From Rhodosorus marinus (taxonomy: Eukaryota; Rhodophyta; Stylonematophyceae; Stylonematales; Stylonemataceae): 64,000 nucleotides of DNA. The stretch is from positions 1,463,001-1,527,000 of the forward strand of contig JAMWBK010000001.1 of the NCBI GenBank assembly GCA_029953675.1, in the 5' to 3' direction. The notes beneath the pieces are model-generated. The model saw only the letters and a list, made by a program, of their open reading frames with translations, searched no databases and was not told the DNA's origin. The translations under genes and the position numbers were made by a program. How positions within the stretch are numbered: the stretch's first letter is position 1; every line of letters begins with the position of its first letter. Shown here piece by piece: positions 1 through 9,765 of the stretch.

Positions 1-215
1 ACAATGAATGGCTGGAACCGGTGAGAGCGACCCTCAGCGCAAGGCAGACTGGCCATGCTCTCAGCATACCGTCGTTCCTTAACTCTTCGAAGGGCTGAAG
101 CCGCGGCCCCCCGGCGGCGGGCGGCTGCGGTGAGGTGGGCGCTGGCCACGGGGCAGGTAATCGCAAGGTCCACATATGTTGAGCGTCTGGCAGCAGCGTC
201 GGAGACGAGGCACGC
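1..215 (-). mobile_element. LINE family A, 3' coding fragment
   Basis: Read on the minus strand this is the end of the family A polyprotein, running from the restriction-like endonuclease core (TYVDLAITCP) to the segment AESMASLPCAEGRSHRFQPF. It is almost identical to the same part of the copies at 13587-15090 and 24046-27690. The homology stops abruptly near 215, inside the endonuclease domain, where unrelated family C sequence begins, so it is a truncated copy. It continues beyond the left edge of the window, so its 3' tail is not seen. Confidence 0.85.
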
Positions 216-1440
216 CTTCGCTTGTTCTGCTTGTTTCGCAGCATGCCCGCAGTTCCAGCTCGTATGTTTCAACTGATGCCTTTGAAGTGGCGATGTCACC
301 ATCACATCCACCACGTACACGCATCCGCTCGTCGGGTGTCGTCCAACGATGTCTGGGAGAATTCCAGACCCAGAAAAGAACCCCTGAGGCTCTACTTGTA
401 TCTCCGTGAAATTCCATAGGTGTAACCATTGACTCAGTTCGACCTTTAGCTCGTCGTGCCTCTTGGTTCGCATCCCCGATGACGTCCTGCAGTGGTGCAG
501 CCGCTGGATCCCACGCACATCGTGTGGTTGCTCGCAGACTGTGCACGTGTGTGACCGGCCTAGTCCTTGCAGTGGTGGCCTTAGAAGCATCCGGATGCTC
601 CACAACATCTCATTTCGTGTCAACTGCCGCGGCCCTGTACTAAGACAGTCGCGTAGCCAGACCCCGCACCCCGTTCCAGATGCCGATCCGATCCTATCCC
701 GGTCTATGTCGTCCAGTGTTGAGTCTCCAGTAAGCTCCTCAAAGGCTTGTCGGTGACACTCTCGAGAGAGTGTTTTTTTGGATCGGACCGTCAAACCTTT
801 GGGTACCTGCTGTGTCTTCTGCTGTGCCTTCGGCCGAGTCCTCCAGCGGTTGCCAATCGGCCAGCCTCTGGATGCGTGCACTGGTGGTCGCTGGCAAACG
901 TCGTCTAATTGCGCGACTTGCCTGGACCAGTTGCCAAGCAAATGCATCGGTTGTCCATCGAAGTCGCACCCGTGGCAGCGATTCTCCTTGTGCTGCCGCA
1001 ATACGCTCCTGGGAAAGCCGTTCGAGGTAGCGTGATTCTGTGGTGTTCTCTTGCACGCTGTGTTTCCACCCTGCATGGAAGGGAACTGGTTGAATTCTCG
1101 TGCGCGTGGCAAAGCCAAGTCCTCCCCATCGACACGGGAGTCGAACCTGTTTCTCAACCGCTGCAGCCCCACGTGCGGTGATATCCTGGTGTTGACATAG
1201 GCCTCCACACATGCTTTCAAGCTCCGAGAGGGTGATCGCGTCCGCCTCGCCCCCCCAGACTAATGTAGCTAGAAAGCGGTGAACTCGTAGTGGGGGTTCC
1301 ATGTTGACATCAAGCTCGTACTGCTCGCCCGTGTCGTGATGACGAACAACACTGTCGGGTCGAAGACAACTACTCTCAAAGAGCCCGGAGGGGTTCAACT
1401 TGAATCTCAAGAGGGTACCACCGTCGTAGGTGACGCGCAA
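215..1440 (-). mobile_element. LINE family C remnants (two nested or adjacent copies)
   Basis: On the minus strand, 230-560 encodes a CCHC finger (CTVC ... LHHC), an RHDE motif and an endonuclease core with ILPDIVGRHP and VVDVMVTSPL. This matches the better preserved copy at 42264-42821 residue by residue. Upstream, 739-1300 encodes a reverse-transcriptase thumb-like stretch with LPCRWGGLGF, the counterpart of LPLRLGGFGV in family A. At 1300-1440 a second endonuclease core (LRPDSVVRHH, then YELDV) appears in front of that thumb, so two copies are joined or nested. Several frames are needed to read it, so it is dead. Confidence 0.75.
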
Positions 1441-1827
1441 CGCAAGTTCATCGCGAATGCAATTATGTCACTGAGTCCAATTCCCGGCCGAGGCAGAGCA
1501 TTGGAATAAGCGTTGTGACAAGAAGTATGCAACCAAGTTTTCCTGCCCAGTCAAATTCTGTCTTATTTATTTCAATTCCGAAGCTTCAAACCAAAGGTTT
1601 TCAATCCACAGACCATCGTAACCACAACCACGTAATAGTATCCATTATTGGGCAGCTGCCTAACGCAGAACAGTACTGCCTGGCCAATGTCACAGAGCAC
1701 CAAGCAACATCCAAAGTCATCTTTCTCTCCTGCATTGGGGCCAGCGCGCCGACTCGAGCTCCCAACGGATCCTCTCCAAACAGATTGTATGAGCTAATCT
1801 GGTACAACTCAAAAGAGGAAACATGCT
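1441..1827. other. intergenic, no gene seen
   Basis: No coding signal. A short palindromic stretch near 1650-1690 (GGGCAGCTGCC) resembles the 3' end of family C seen at 42058-42095 and 31177-31200, so part of this spacer may be an old family C tail. It is the 3' flank of RTX gene 1. Confidence 0.5.
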
Positions 1828-3081
1828 CTAGCCTATTCGGTATAAATTAGACCATGTGCCCACGTAGTAATCGTCCCCTTCTCCACCAACCAAAATATCG
1901 TTTCCCCCACTAGATCCCAGAGGACCCACGAAAATATCGTTTCCTCGTCCGCCATATATCCTGTCCTGCTGACGATCAAAACCTCCGTTACTGAAATAAT
2001 CGTCTCCAGTCTGCCCGTACATGATGTCCGCCATATGGTGGCTTCCCGCTGACCAGAAGCGATCGTCGCCGTCACCTCCCAGGCCTTTCCCGGCCATAAA
2101 AAGAATATCATCACCATCATCTCCATAGAAAGTATTGAAATCAATGGACGTGTCGTACAAAAAGTCGTCCCCGTCGCCGCCAACGTGTTTGTCCACACCA
2201 CTTCCACCTAGTATTCTATCATCATCTTTACCTCCATACATTTTATCATTACCGTCGTGGCCATATATGTAGTCTCTACCACTACCTCCTCTGATACTAT
2301 CATTACCGTCCCCACCAAAGATCACGTCATCACCCCCTAGTCCGTCTATCTTGTCGTTTCCTCCCATACCGTAGATGTAGTCCTTCCAGGGAGTTCCGCG
2401 GATCACGTCATCCCCCTCCGTTCCATAAATCACATTCCTACAGATCGTGCTCAAAGAGCATATTCGATCTCCCCCGCTACGCTTCTTGCACTTTTCGGAG
2501 GTAACAGCACGCGTAAGACGTACAACCTCGCTGTCAACATCTATCATGTCGACCTCTGCCACAAAGCATGGAAAGCAACAATCACCATGTTGAGTTTTCG
2601 GGATGTCTTTCATCTTCACAGTAAACTTCAACCTGTTTGAGTAGTCAAGCACATTCTCAAACGAGAATTCGTCGCTGTGGAAGAACTTCGTGGTTCCAAA
2701 CGGTATCCGCTCACAGTCGGAATGGAAACCGAAACGGTATCCCTTGATCAGGTGGGTGATCTTCGAATAATCCGCAGGCCTCCTAAGGAATTTACCGTTC
2801 ACGTCATACCGAGCGTCGAGCTTTACCACGATATCCTTTCCTGAGACTTTTATAGTCACCCTGACAACTCTCTTGGTGAATCCCTTGAAAGAAAGCACAT
2901 AGTTCGCATCCGGAAGTCTTTTGACAATATTGTCCTCGTTTACCACCGACTTGCATGTTGCAGGTCTTGCAGCCAGCAGCTCACCCAACTCAATCCTCTT
3001 GTCAGTGGGCACCCCAAGGCCGCCGTGGAAAACCACAAACACAACCAGGCAGACTAGCAAACACTCAACCTTACCAGACAT
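1828..3081 (-). CDS. secreted RTX-repeat (hemolysin-type Ca-binding) protein 1
   Basis: A 417-residue uninterrupted ORF on the minus strand with an ATG start and TAG stop. Residues 1-23 form a signal peptide (MSGKVECLLVCLVVFVVFHG). Residues of roughly 30-215 form a domain shared with RTX gene 2 and containing KLDARYD, HLIKGYR, FHSDCERIPFG and HGDCCFPCFV. From about residue 220 to the end run nonapeptide repeats of the GGxGxDxUx class (for example GGDGNDSIRG), which in bacterial RTX proteins bind Ca and fold into a parallel beta roll. The architecture fits an extracellular or wall-associated Ca-binding protein. No hydrophobic pore-forming domain or acylation region is present, so I do not call it a toxin. 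It is divergently oriented to RTX gene 2 across 2.5 kb of LINE debris. No intron is needed. Confidence 0.85.
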   Translation of the reverse strand: MSGKVECLLVCLVVFVVFHGGLGVPTDKRIELGELLAARPATCKSVVNEDNIVKRLPDANYVLSFKGFTKRVVRVTIKVSGKDIVVKLDARYDVNGKFLRRPADYSKITHLIKGYRFGFHSDCERIPFGTTKFFHSDEFSFENVLDYSNRLKFTVKMKDIPKTQHGDCCFPCFVAEVDMIDVDSEVVRLTRAVTSEKCKKRSGGDRICSLSTICRNVIYGTEGDDVIRGTPWKDYIYGMGGNDKIDGLGGDDVIFGGDGNDSIRGGSGRDYIYGHDGNDKMYGGKDDDRILGGSGVDKHVGGDGDDFLYDTSIDFNTFYGDDGDDILFMAGKGLGGDGDDRFWSAGSHHMADIMYGQTGDDYFSNGGFDRQQDRIYGGRGNDIFVGPLGSSGGNDILVGGEGDDYYVGTWSNLYRIG

Positions 3082-3545
3082 CTTGCAATCAAGCGCAAAT
3101 CAGGAAAACATAAGAAAACGAAGCATACAACACCAAGCCCCTTTCAGCTCATAGCCCGCCCTACTCCACAACACCCCCTTCCCATAGAAGCTCCAGTGCC
3201 TCGCGCCCTTTTAAGTACCCTTCACGCCTAGCGTAGCGCTATAATCGTGAAACCAGTACATTCCAAAAAATAATCACGGCGATCACCGCGATATCGTCGG
3301 CAACCCAAGTCGCTCATCTACTCGCACAGACGAGGGTAAAAACTCCTCCGACTGTACTCCGACTGTACTCCAGCAAAACTGGTTTTTACCAAATAAAACC
3401 AGCCAACTGTACTCCGACCGGTGTTTCGGGAGCGGAGACAAAAAAAAAACACCAACCTACAAACCACCCAAGTAATACAAGCGCAGCCCACATACGTCCC
3501 CAGATAGCTAATCCAAACACCGTTGAAGTGAACGTTTACCTGCAG
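3082..3545. other. upstream region of RTX gene 1 with short LINE A 3' end
   Basis: This is the promoter side of RTX gene 1. I see no clear TATA box. Positions 3215-3262 hold a decayed family A 3' end (TTCACGCCTAGCGTAGCGCT). The following 3340-3420 contains ACTGTACTCC repeated several times and ACCAG-rich tail-like sequence. Confidence 0.5.
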
Positions 3546-3546
3546 T

Positions 3547-4060
3547 GAATGAATGGTTTAATCGGAGGCTGAAAAAAAAAAAACCCCCGAGGGGAAAAAA
3601 AGACTAAGCGCGGCGAAGTACTCGCGCCTCCAACATCAAAGCGGCATTCATGCGCCACAGCAGGAAACTTAAGCGGGTAAACAACGATTGAAGACGGTCA
3701 GGGCGTTCGCGGAACAACTCCCGAAGCCAGCGAGAACCAACAGAGTCCATGAACCCAAAGCACTCAATGATCAGGGGTACCAAGCGATGTGCTAGTGCCG
3801 AAGCACGAACACCAGGGGAAGACAAAGCCCCCGCGTATTTGATCTCTTTGCGGCGTCTCATGCTGGCGGCGGCAGATCCACGGCGCTCCCCCGCAGCCGG
3901 GAGATAACGACTAGCTTGAGGGTTGGGAACAGCAAGATCAACGTATGTGGTACGGCGGCTGTCGTCACAGGTTATCACCAGGTCGGCTACACGGCGTTCA
4001 TCATTTTGAAAGTCCGCGACGGGTAAAGGTTTCTCACGTTCGATTTCCAGACCGGCTTGC
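3547..4060 (-). mobile_element. LINE family B, 5'-truncated copy
   Basis: The 3' end is at the low coordinate: GAATGAATGG tail, TTTAATCGGAGGCTG, an A run, then the reverse complement of the family B 3' UTR. The last part of the ORF is readable from about 4060 down to 3604, with VADLVITCDD and TYVDLAVPNP (endonuclease core) and the C-terminal VLRRA. Homology to the long copy at 49240-53978 stops at 4060 in the CCHC-to-endonuclease linker, which is the usual 5' truncation of target-primed insertion. Confidence 0.9.
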
Positions 4061-4104
4061 TGCCACGCTGTACCTGCAGTACAGTGTGTTTGTAAAACCA
4101 TCCA

Positions 4105-4220
4105 CCATAGGAAGTAGTCTTCTACCCCGCTCTGGGGTCTCCTTAGCCTAGCCCCCTCCTGCTTTGCTTGCATCTCCATAGCGCTACATTCGGTAGTTTG
4201 AATAAACGGAAACAGTGAAA
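4105..4220 (+). repeat. dispersed short repeat E, copy 1
   Basis: About 115 bp with the recognisable segments GTAGTCTTCTACC, CGCTCTGGGGTCTCCTTAGC and ATAAACGGAAACAGT. It recurs at 57703-57823 (nearly full length) and 39084-39137 (short form), both times just downstream of a host gene. It may be a SINE or a relic of a shared gene 3' end. No coding content. Confidence 0.7.
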
Positions 4221-4660
4221 GCTATCAACGTCATTAACCACCATAGTCCCCCCCTAAGCGGTCAGACTATTAGTTCGAATGAATCCTGACCGATAGCAGG
4301 TGTAGCGGGTGTACTCCACTGACCACACTAGCTCGGGGTGGGAGGGGGGGGGAATCTCATACGGTGAATGAATGGGCAAAATCGACGACTGGAAAAGCGG
4401 GAATTGGAGAAGAAGACTAGGTGTAGCGAAGATAGGGGAATCTGTTGCGGCGGTTGGCATCCGCCGTCCAAATTTACAGTTGCGTTCGGTGAACTTCGGC
4501 AGGAGACGTTTTAGTACGGATATGTAAATGCGGGCATGGTGTTTTCTGGTATTTTCTGGTAAGACCATCAACTAGCAAGCGGGCGATCCATTCCGATGTA
4601 TCGCGCTGACTTCTTTTTGGCTTTGTGCGGTTGAAACCTTCTCTGCGGGAGGTATTCCGC
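4221..4660. other. intergenic, no gene seen
   Basis: I see no convincing gene here. A G-run lies near 4340, and short GAATGAATGG-like sequence at 4367-4376 may be a solitary LINE B tail scar. The rest looks like decayed repeat. Confidence 0.4.
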
Positions 4661-4815
4661 GACCGCGCCACACCCCCGTCTTCAATCGTTGTTTACCCGG
4701 CTTGAGTTTCTTGTTGTGGAGTATGGACGCTGTTTTGAAATTGAAGGTGTGCGCGACCTTTGCCGAAGACGCGTTAGTCTTCTTCAGTCTCCGATAAATA
4801 AACCATTTCGCTTTT
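4661..4815 (+). mobile_element. old LINE family B 3' fragment
   Basis: CTTCAATCGTTGTTTACCCG and the following text match the last coding residues of family B with many differences. It ends in CAGTCTCCGATAAATAAACC, a mutated form of the CAGCCTCCGATTAAACC 3' terminus. It is more diverged than the neighbouring copy at 4974-5247, so it is an older insertion. Confidence 0.7.
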
Positions 4816-4973
4816 TGCTACAACAAAATCCCTCCCCCCAAAAAAATAAAACAAGGAAAAACCAGCGTAGAGCAGTTCTTGATTAGATTGTTTCGACTAA
4901 ATAATTTCCAACTGTTTCGAGGGAAAAAAAAAAAGCGAAACGGCGAGTCGGCAAAGTGTACCCCAGCAGTGGT

Positions 4974-5247
4974 CCCCTGGTGTTCGTGCTTCGGCACTAG
5001 CACATCGCTTGGTACCCCTGATCATTGAGTGCTTTGGGTTCATGGACTCTGTTGGTTCTCGCTGGCTTCGGGAGTTGTTCCGCGAACGCCCTGACCGTCT
5101 TCAATCGTTGTTTACCCGCTTAAGTTTCCTGCTGTGGCGCATGAATGCCGCTTTGATGTTGGAGGCGCGAGTACTTCGCCGCGCTTAGTCTTTTTTTCCC
5201 CTCGGGGTTTTTTTTTTTTTCAGCCTCCGATTAAACCATTCATTCAG
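4974..5247 (+). mobile_element. LINE family B, short 5'-truncated copy
   Basis: Starts abruptly at CCCCTGGTGTTCGTGCTTCG in the endonuclease-distal coding region. It runs through the intact C-terminal end (VLRRA, TAG), the T-rich 3' UTR with CCCCTCGGGG, and the terminus GATTAAACCATTCATTCA. It is nearly identical to the 3' end of the long copy at 49240-53978, so insertion is recent. Confidence 0.9.
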
Positions 5248-5546
5248 CAGTGGTCGCAGCGGGAGTACACACCCGCCTAGTGGATGCTGTGGGCGATGGT
5301 TGTGCTGGAGATGGGTTGGTGGGATGTTTCTTTTGTCTTTCTAAGTAGATCTGGACCAAGATGCTGCACAGTTTCTCCAAAGGGGATTGTACTGATACTT
5401 GTGTTCAAGATGGTACTTAAGGTCGTATGGGGTGATGGAATTTGGGCCAGGAGAGGGTGTCGGGGGAGGACTGGCGAGCTGAAGCCTTTTTATTGGAGTA
5501 AGGGTTTGGATCTCTTTTTTTTTAAAGTCTGAGCTTGGTTTTCAAG
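5248..5546. other. upstream region of RTX gene 2
   Basis: No coding evidence. A T-run followed by AAAG lies at 5512-5526 directly before the gene. No canonical TATA box that I trust. This 300-bp stretch is the only non-LINE sequence in front of the gene, so core promoter elements should lie here. Confidence 0.4.
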
Positions 5547-6881
5547 ATGCGTGGTAAGGTTGGCATAATGTTTCTGAGCTTGGTGCTCTCTGCCGCGTGC
5601 GGTGGTCTTGGAGCTCCAACGAGTTTGAGCAGTGGGCTTCCCGGGCTGTTGACCGTGAGGGCAGCCGAAACATGCAATAGTGTTTTGGAAAGAACGATTG
5701 ACGAAGATCTCCCGAACACGAACTACGAGCTTTCGTTCAAGGGTTTCAAGAGAACCGTTGTGAACGTAAAGTTGCGTTTATGGAAGTCTAAGGGTGGTAA
5801 ACTTTGGTTCAAGTGGAAGTTGGACGCACGTTACGACCGGAGTGGCGACTTCCTTGGAAACAGTAACAATTGGAAAATTGATCACTTGATCAAGGGCTAC
5901 CGTCTCGGGTTACATTCCGATTGTGAGCGGATACCGTTTGGAAACGACAAGTTCTCCATCAGCGACGAATTCTCGTATGGGAATGTGGAGAAATACCCTA
6001 AATACGTGAAATTTGCTACGACTATGAAAGACATCCCGGCAACTAAGCATGGAAATTGTTGCTTTCCATGCTTTGTGCTTGAGGTCGACTTGATAGATCG
6101 CGACAGCGAGGCTGTACGTCCTGTGCGTGCTGTTACCTCAGAAAAGTGCGAGAAGCGTAGCGGGGGAGATCGAATATGTTCCTTCGACACGATTTGCAAA
6201 AACGTGATTTATGGAACGGAGGGCGACGACGTGATCCACGGAACTTCTGGGAAGGACTATATCTACGGTCTGGGAGGAGACGACGTGATTATAGGACTGC
6301 AGGGGGATGACGTGATCTTTGGTGGGGACGGTGATGATACAATAGAGGGAGGTGATGGTAATGACTACATATACGGCGAGGATGGTGATGATAACTTAGA
6401 CGGAGAGGATGGGGATGACAAAATTGATGGTGGAGACGGCAGGGACGAGATGCGCGGCGGGTCTGGGAACGATAAAATGTATGGTGGAGCAGATTCAGAT
6501 TTCGTCCAAGGAGGTGGCGGGGACGATATGATATTTGGAGGAGGTGGTCGAGATTTCCTCAGCGGGGACTCCACAGCGCACAGTTCCCGTGGCGGCAACG
6601 ATGTAATATATGGTGGCTCAGGACCTGATCAAATCTTCGACACCGCAGGTAATAATCGTCTCTATGGTGAAGAAGGTAACGATCATATCTTTGGAAGACC
6701 GGGTGCTTACATGGATGGTGGGGAAGGCAAAGATCATCTCAGAGAATTTGGCGAAGGGATCAATATGTACGGTGGTCCTGGGGACGACTTTATTCAAGGT
6801 ATTGGCTCAGATCCTCTGGATCAGGACGGTTTTGATGTCCATCTGCCGGGCGACCGAACCAAACCTATACAGTTTGGCTAA
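5547..6881 (+). CDS. secreted RTX-repeat (hemolysin-type Ca-binding) protein 2
   Basis: The first in-frame ATG (5547, MRGKVGIMFLSLVLSAACGG) opens a clean signal peptide, so I choose it over the non-ATG extension upstream. The protein is 444 residues. After the signal comes the same N-terminal domain as RTX gene 1 (SFKGF, KLDARYD, HLIKGYRLG, HSDCERIPFG, HGNCCFPCFV, RAVTSEKC). From about residue 215 follow many RTX nonapeptides such as GGDGDDTIEG and GEDGDDKIDG. It is a paralogue of the gene at 1828-3081 in divergent orientation, with more repeats in the central block. The role is probably an extracellular Ca-binding structural or wall protein; bacterial origin of the RTX segment by transfer is possible but unproven. 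No intron is visible. Confidence 0.87.
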   Translation: MRGKVGIMFLSLVLSAACGGLGAPTSLSSGLPGLLTVRAAETCNSVLERTIDEDLPNTNYELSFKGFKRTVVNVKLRLWKSKGGKLWFKWKLDARYDRSGDFLGNSNNWKIDHLIKGYRLGLHSDCERIPFGNDKFSISDEFSYGNVEKYPKYVKFATTMKDIPATKHGNCCFPCFVLEVDLIDRDSEAVRPVRAVTSEKCEKRSGGDRICSFDTICKNVIYGTEGDDVIHGTSGKDYIYGLGGDDVIIGLQGDDVIFGGDGDDTIEGGDGNDYIYGEDGDDNLDGEDGDDKIDGGDGRDEMRGGSGNDKMYGGADSDFVQGGGGDDMIFGGGGRDFLSGDSTAHSSRGGNDVIYGGSGPDQIFDTAGNNRLYGEEGNDHIFGRPGAYMDGGEGKDHLREFGEGINMYGGPGDDFIQGIGSDPLDQDGFDVHLPGDRTKPIQFG

Positions 6882-6944
6882 GAAAGTAATATTTTCTGTG
6901 GAGCGAGAGAGTTTCCACGTGCGATGAGGCCAGTTGAAAGTTTT

Positions 6945-7019
6945 TTAATTCCTTTTCACGCCTTGCGTAGCGCTATGCTAATAAAAACCAGTTGAAAGCT
7001 ATGCCAGTAAAAACGTAAA
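6945..7019 (+). mobile_element. LINE family A 3' end only
   Basis: A severely truncated copy consisting of TTCACGCCTTGCGTAGCGCT, GCTATGCTAATAAAAACCAG and imperfect repeats of the tail (CCAGT plus A-rich spacer). It sits right after RTX gene 2 and directly before another family A copy. Confidence 0.8.
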
Positions 7020-7610
7020 AACGTACGAGGCGTTACACTCGGTTCAAGTACATTCTCAGCGAATGTTTGACTCGCGTAGGGCATACGGTTGAGGTGGAAT
7101 CGGAACTACCCATATCGGTCTCGGATAGGGCACCGCCCCGCTGTATCCCAGATCTCCTCGTCTCCGATGCTGCTGCCAGACGCTCGGCATATGTTGACCT
7201 CGCGATCACGTGCCCTGTGGCAAGCGCCCATCTCACGGCTGCAGCCCGCTGCCGGGGAGCAGCGCGGCTTCGGCCCTTCGCCGCGTAAAGGAACGACGGT
7301 ATGCTGAGAGTATGGCCAGTCTGCCTCGCGCTGAGGGTCGCTCTCACCGGTTCCAGCCTTTCATTGTGGAAAACTTTGGTCACATGGAGAAGTCGAGTTT
7401 GGAGTGGTTGCGGAAATGTTTCGCTGAGCATCCTGTTGAATACTTGGAACTTTTGCGGCGTTTAAGTCTCTCTCTGGCGATATTCCAGTAGCATGCTTGC
7501 TGAGGGCACGCTATAGGCGCCTGGGTTTGCACGCTTCCCTACCTAGTTCTTAGTTCATTTTCACGCCTTGCGTAGCGCTTCAGGCTACGCTAATAAAAGC
7601 CAGTAAATAC
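7020..7610 (+). mobile_element. LINE family A, diverged 5'-truncated copy
   Basis: Starts at GAGGCGTTACACTCGGTTCA, the stretch after the CCHC finger. It covers the endonuclease core region and C-terminal part, then the 3' UTR hairpin GCCTTGCGTAGCGCTTCAGGC and the tail AATAAAAGCCAGTAAATACC. Frameshifts are present. It follows the 3' tail of the previous truncated copy with almost no intervening sequence. Confidence 0.85.
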
Positions 7611-8540
7611 CAGGTGGCGACGAGTTCGCACGATCTCACGCCTGGAGGGCTGATAGCCATTATCAGTCCTGCGTGTAATTTTCAGTGCCAGGAGAAAAGT
7701 ACCCCTCTCTGCGATATTCTGGCTGCATGTTTGCCGAGGCTCGGAATCGTCGCCTTTGTGTTTCCACGCTTTTCTCCCTAGCTCGTGTTCTCTTTCACAC
7801 TTGCCGAGCACTTCAGGCTATGCTCGTAAAAACCATTAAGAGAATAGCCGTGAAGGTGGAATAGTAACTGCCCAGATTAGTTTCGGGCACGGCGTCGCCC
7901 CGCTGCGCCTCAGATCTCCTATCACACACAGTGCCAGCACAGTAAGACCCACGCAGTCTTGCTCAACTCTCCCCTCACACGGCTCACCACCGCCGCTCTC
8001 CTCCGCGGCCTGGGAGGCCATTCATCGCGCTTGTGGTTAACCACTCTGCCTTGGTCACTAGGTCACCGTCTCGATGCCTTCCAGTTCCGCTCTGCCGCAC
8101 GGATCTACCTGGGTTTGCCACAAGCTCCGTGGCACTCTAATCAACCGTATTTCTGCAGGGATGTGCGAGTCGGATTGACGCTTGAGTTGCCACTTCTTGG
8201 GTTAATGCGGACTGCTGAGAGGTCTCCGTACGAGGAGTCGCACTCGCCTCAAGTACATCCTCAGCGCATGTTTGACTCGGGTACGGCAACGCTTGAGGTG
8301 TAATCGGAACTGCCCAGATCGGTCTCGGACACGGCGCTCCCCCGCCGGATCCCAAATCTCCTCGTCTCAGACACTGCCTCCAGACGCTCAGTATACGTGG
8401 ACCTCGGGATCACATGCCCTGTGGTGATATGCTAGCAGCTTGTTTGCCGAGCCGCGCCATTGCCGCGTGGGTTTGCACGCTTCTCTCCGTAGTTCTTAGT
8501 CTGCGCTAGCCAAAAATGGTAAAAACAGTAAAAACGACTG
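7611..8540 (+). mobile_element. chain of decayed LINE family A fragments
   Basis: A run of same-strand fragments. One fragment ends with TCAGGCTATGCTCGTAAAAACC near 7845. It is followed at once by endonuclease-region sequence (7846-7925), then reverse-transcriptase C-terminal and CCHC-region sequence (7926-8300), then a shortened 3' part ending near 8540 with A-rich tail repeats. Each piece is diverged from the young copies, and none keeps an ORF. Together with 6945-7610 it is a head-to-tail cluster. Confidence 0.75.
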
Positions 8541-8596
8541 CTTTTTGTTTAGCAGTAAAACCCTTGTTTTGTGAATCGTAACTAACACTTATGTAT

Positions 8597-8728
8597 ACGG
8601 TGGTATTCCAGCAGCATGCTGGCCGAAGCCCGCCATCGGCGCCTGGGTTTGCACGTTTTCCTCCCTAGGTCTTAGTTCCGTTTTCACGCCTTGTCTAGCG
8701 CTTCAGGCTATGCTAATAAAAACCAAGT
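8597..8728 (+). mobile_element. LINE family A 3' end
   Basis: Begins at GGTATTCCAGCAGCATGCTG, encodes the last residues before the stop, then the 3' UTR hairpin and the tail GCTATGCTAATAAAAACCAA. Confidence 0.8.
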
Positions 8729-9045
8729 TCACAGCTCGTAATGAAGTCCTCGCACCTGACAGCCTTTTGTACAGATTGAACTCACGCAAAAAAGTACAGC
8801 CCATCTTAGGCAAGGGGTCTAAGTTCAATCTATACGAAAAAATGATTGCACTTTTCCGCATTTCCGTCGCGTTATTACATCTGGTTTTATGATATCTCGC
8901 ATCCTGACTTGTACTGGTTTTACTGGTCTTACTGGTTTTACTGGTTGAACTGGTTCTACCAGCAAAGAAAGAAACTCATCGCCATGTTTCGATCCTGGGA
9001 CCGCTGGAGTTATGAGCCCAGAACGCTATACACTGTGCGATGATG
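8729..9045. other. spacer with tandem tail repeats
   Basis: No gene seen. A 10-bp inverted repeat (AGATTGAACT / AGTTCAATCT) lies near 8773 and 8824 with a loop of about 40 nt. I could not fold a tRNA from it. Positions 8915-8965 hold five imperfect copies of TACTGGTTT-like units, which look like the tail of a minus-strand family A element. Confidence 0.5.
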
Positions 9046-9305
9046 AGCTGGTTTAACTGGTTCTCGCTGGTTTTTACGAGCATAGCCTGTAGCGCAAGGC
9101 GTGAAAAGTAACTAAGAACTAGGGAGGGAAGCGTGAAACCCTAGGCGCCGATGCCGCGCCTCGGCAAGTATTCGGCTAGAACATCGCCACATGCGAAACT
9201 TAAACCTTGTAAGAGTTCCAAGTATTCGATACGATATAGAATATCACCACATGGCGGCACTTCAACGGTGGCAGAGCTCCAAGTATTCGATAGGGTGTAG
9301 TGTTG
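9046..9305 (-). mobile_element. LINE family A, short decayed copy
   Basis: Minus-strand 3' end: the ACTGG tail, AGCATAGCCTGTAGCGC hairpin remnant and GCGTGAAAAGTAACTAAGAA, then the coding end, with internal repetition of the segment GAGCTCCAAGTATTCGATA. Confidence 0.75.
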
Positions 9306-9469
9306 ACGAATAGGCTCTATCTCTTTTAGCAAAAAATCGGAAAGAGAGTTTGTACTAGACAAGGGAGTTTCCTCGCGATCATTACTTGTACGTTTCCGAA
9401 CAAGGGAGCCCTTTGCGTGGGCCTTAAAGGGAGTATTCGACAGATGCGGGCATGTTGCAATATGCGGAA

Positions 9470-9765
9470 CACAAATTGCCGCGGGGCTTTGTCTTCCCCA
9501 GGTGTTCGTGTTTCGGCACTAGCTCATCGCTTGGTACCTGTGATCATTGATTGCTTTGGGTTTATGGATTCATATGGTTCTCTTTGGCGACAAGAGTTGT
9601 TCCGTGAGCGCCGGACCGTCTTCAAGTCGTTGCTTACCAGCTGAAGTTTCTTCCTGCGGCGTATGGACGCCGCTTTGACGTTGGAGGCGCGCGATCTTCG
9701 CCGCGATTAGTCCCTTTTTTGCCCTCGGGGGTTTTACTTTCAGCCTCCCATTAAACAAATTCATT
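9470..9765 (+). mobile_element. LINE family B, older 3' fragment
   Basis: Family B coding end with about one substitution every ten bases relative to the long copy, then a 3' UTR with CCCTCGGGGG and the terminus CAGCCTCCCATTAAACAAAT followed by ATTCATTCA. An older insertion than those at 4974 or 10205. Confidence 0.8.

Noticed and set aside
1828-6881. RTX genes as RTX toxins or hemolysins
   Set aside because: They have the Ca-binding nonapeptides but no pore-forming hydrophobic domain, no acylation site region and no type I secretion partners, and they carry N-terminal signal peptides. A structural secreted protein is more likely.
8771-8835. tRNA-like inverted repeat
   Set aside because: The 10-bp arms are real, but the loop does not fold as a cloverleaf and no CCA-end stem fits.
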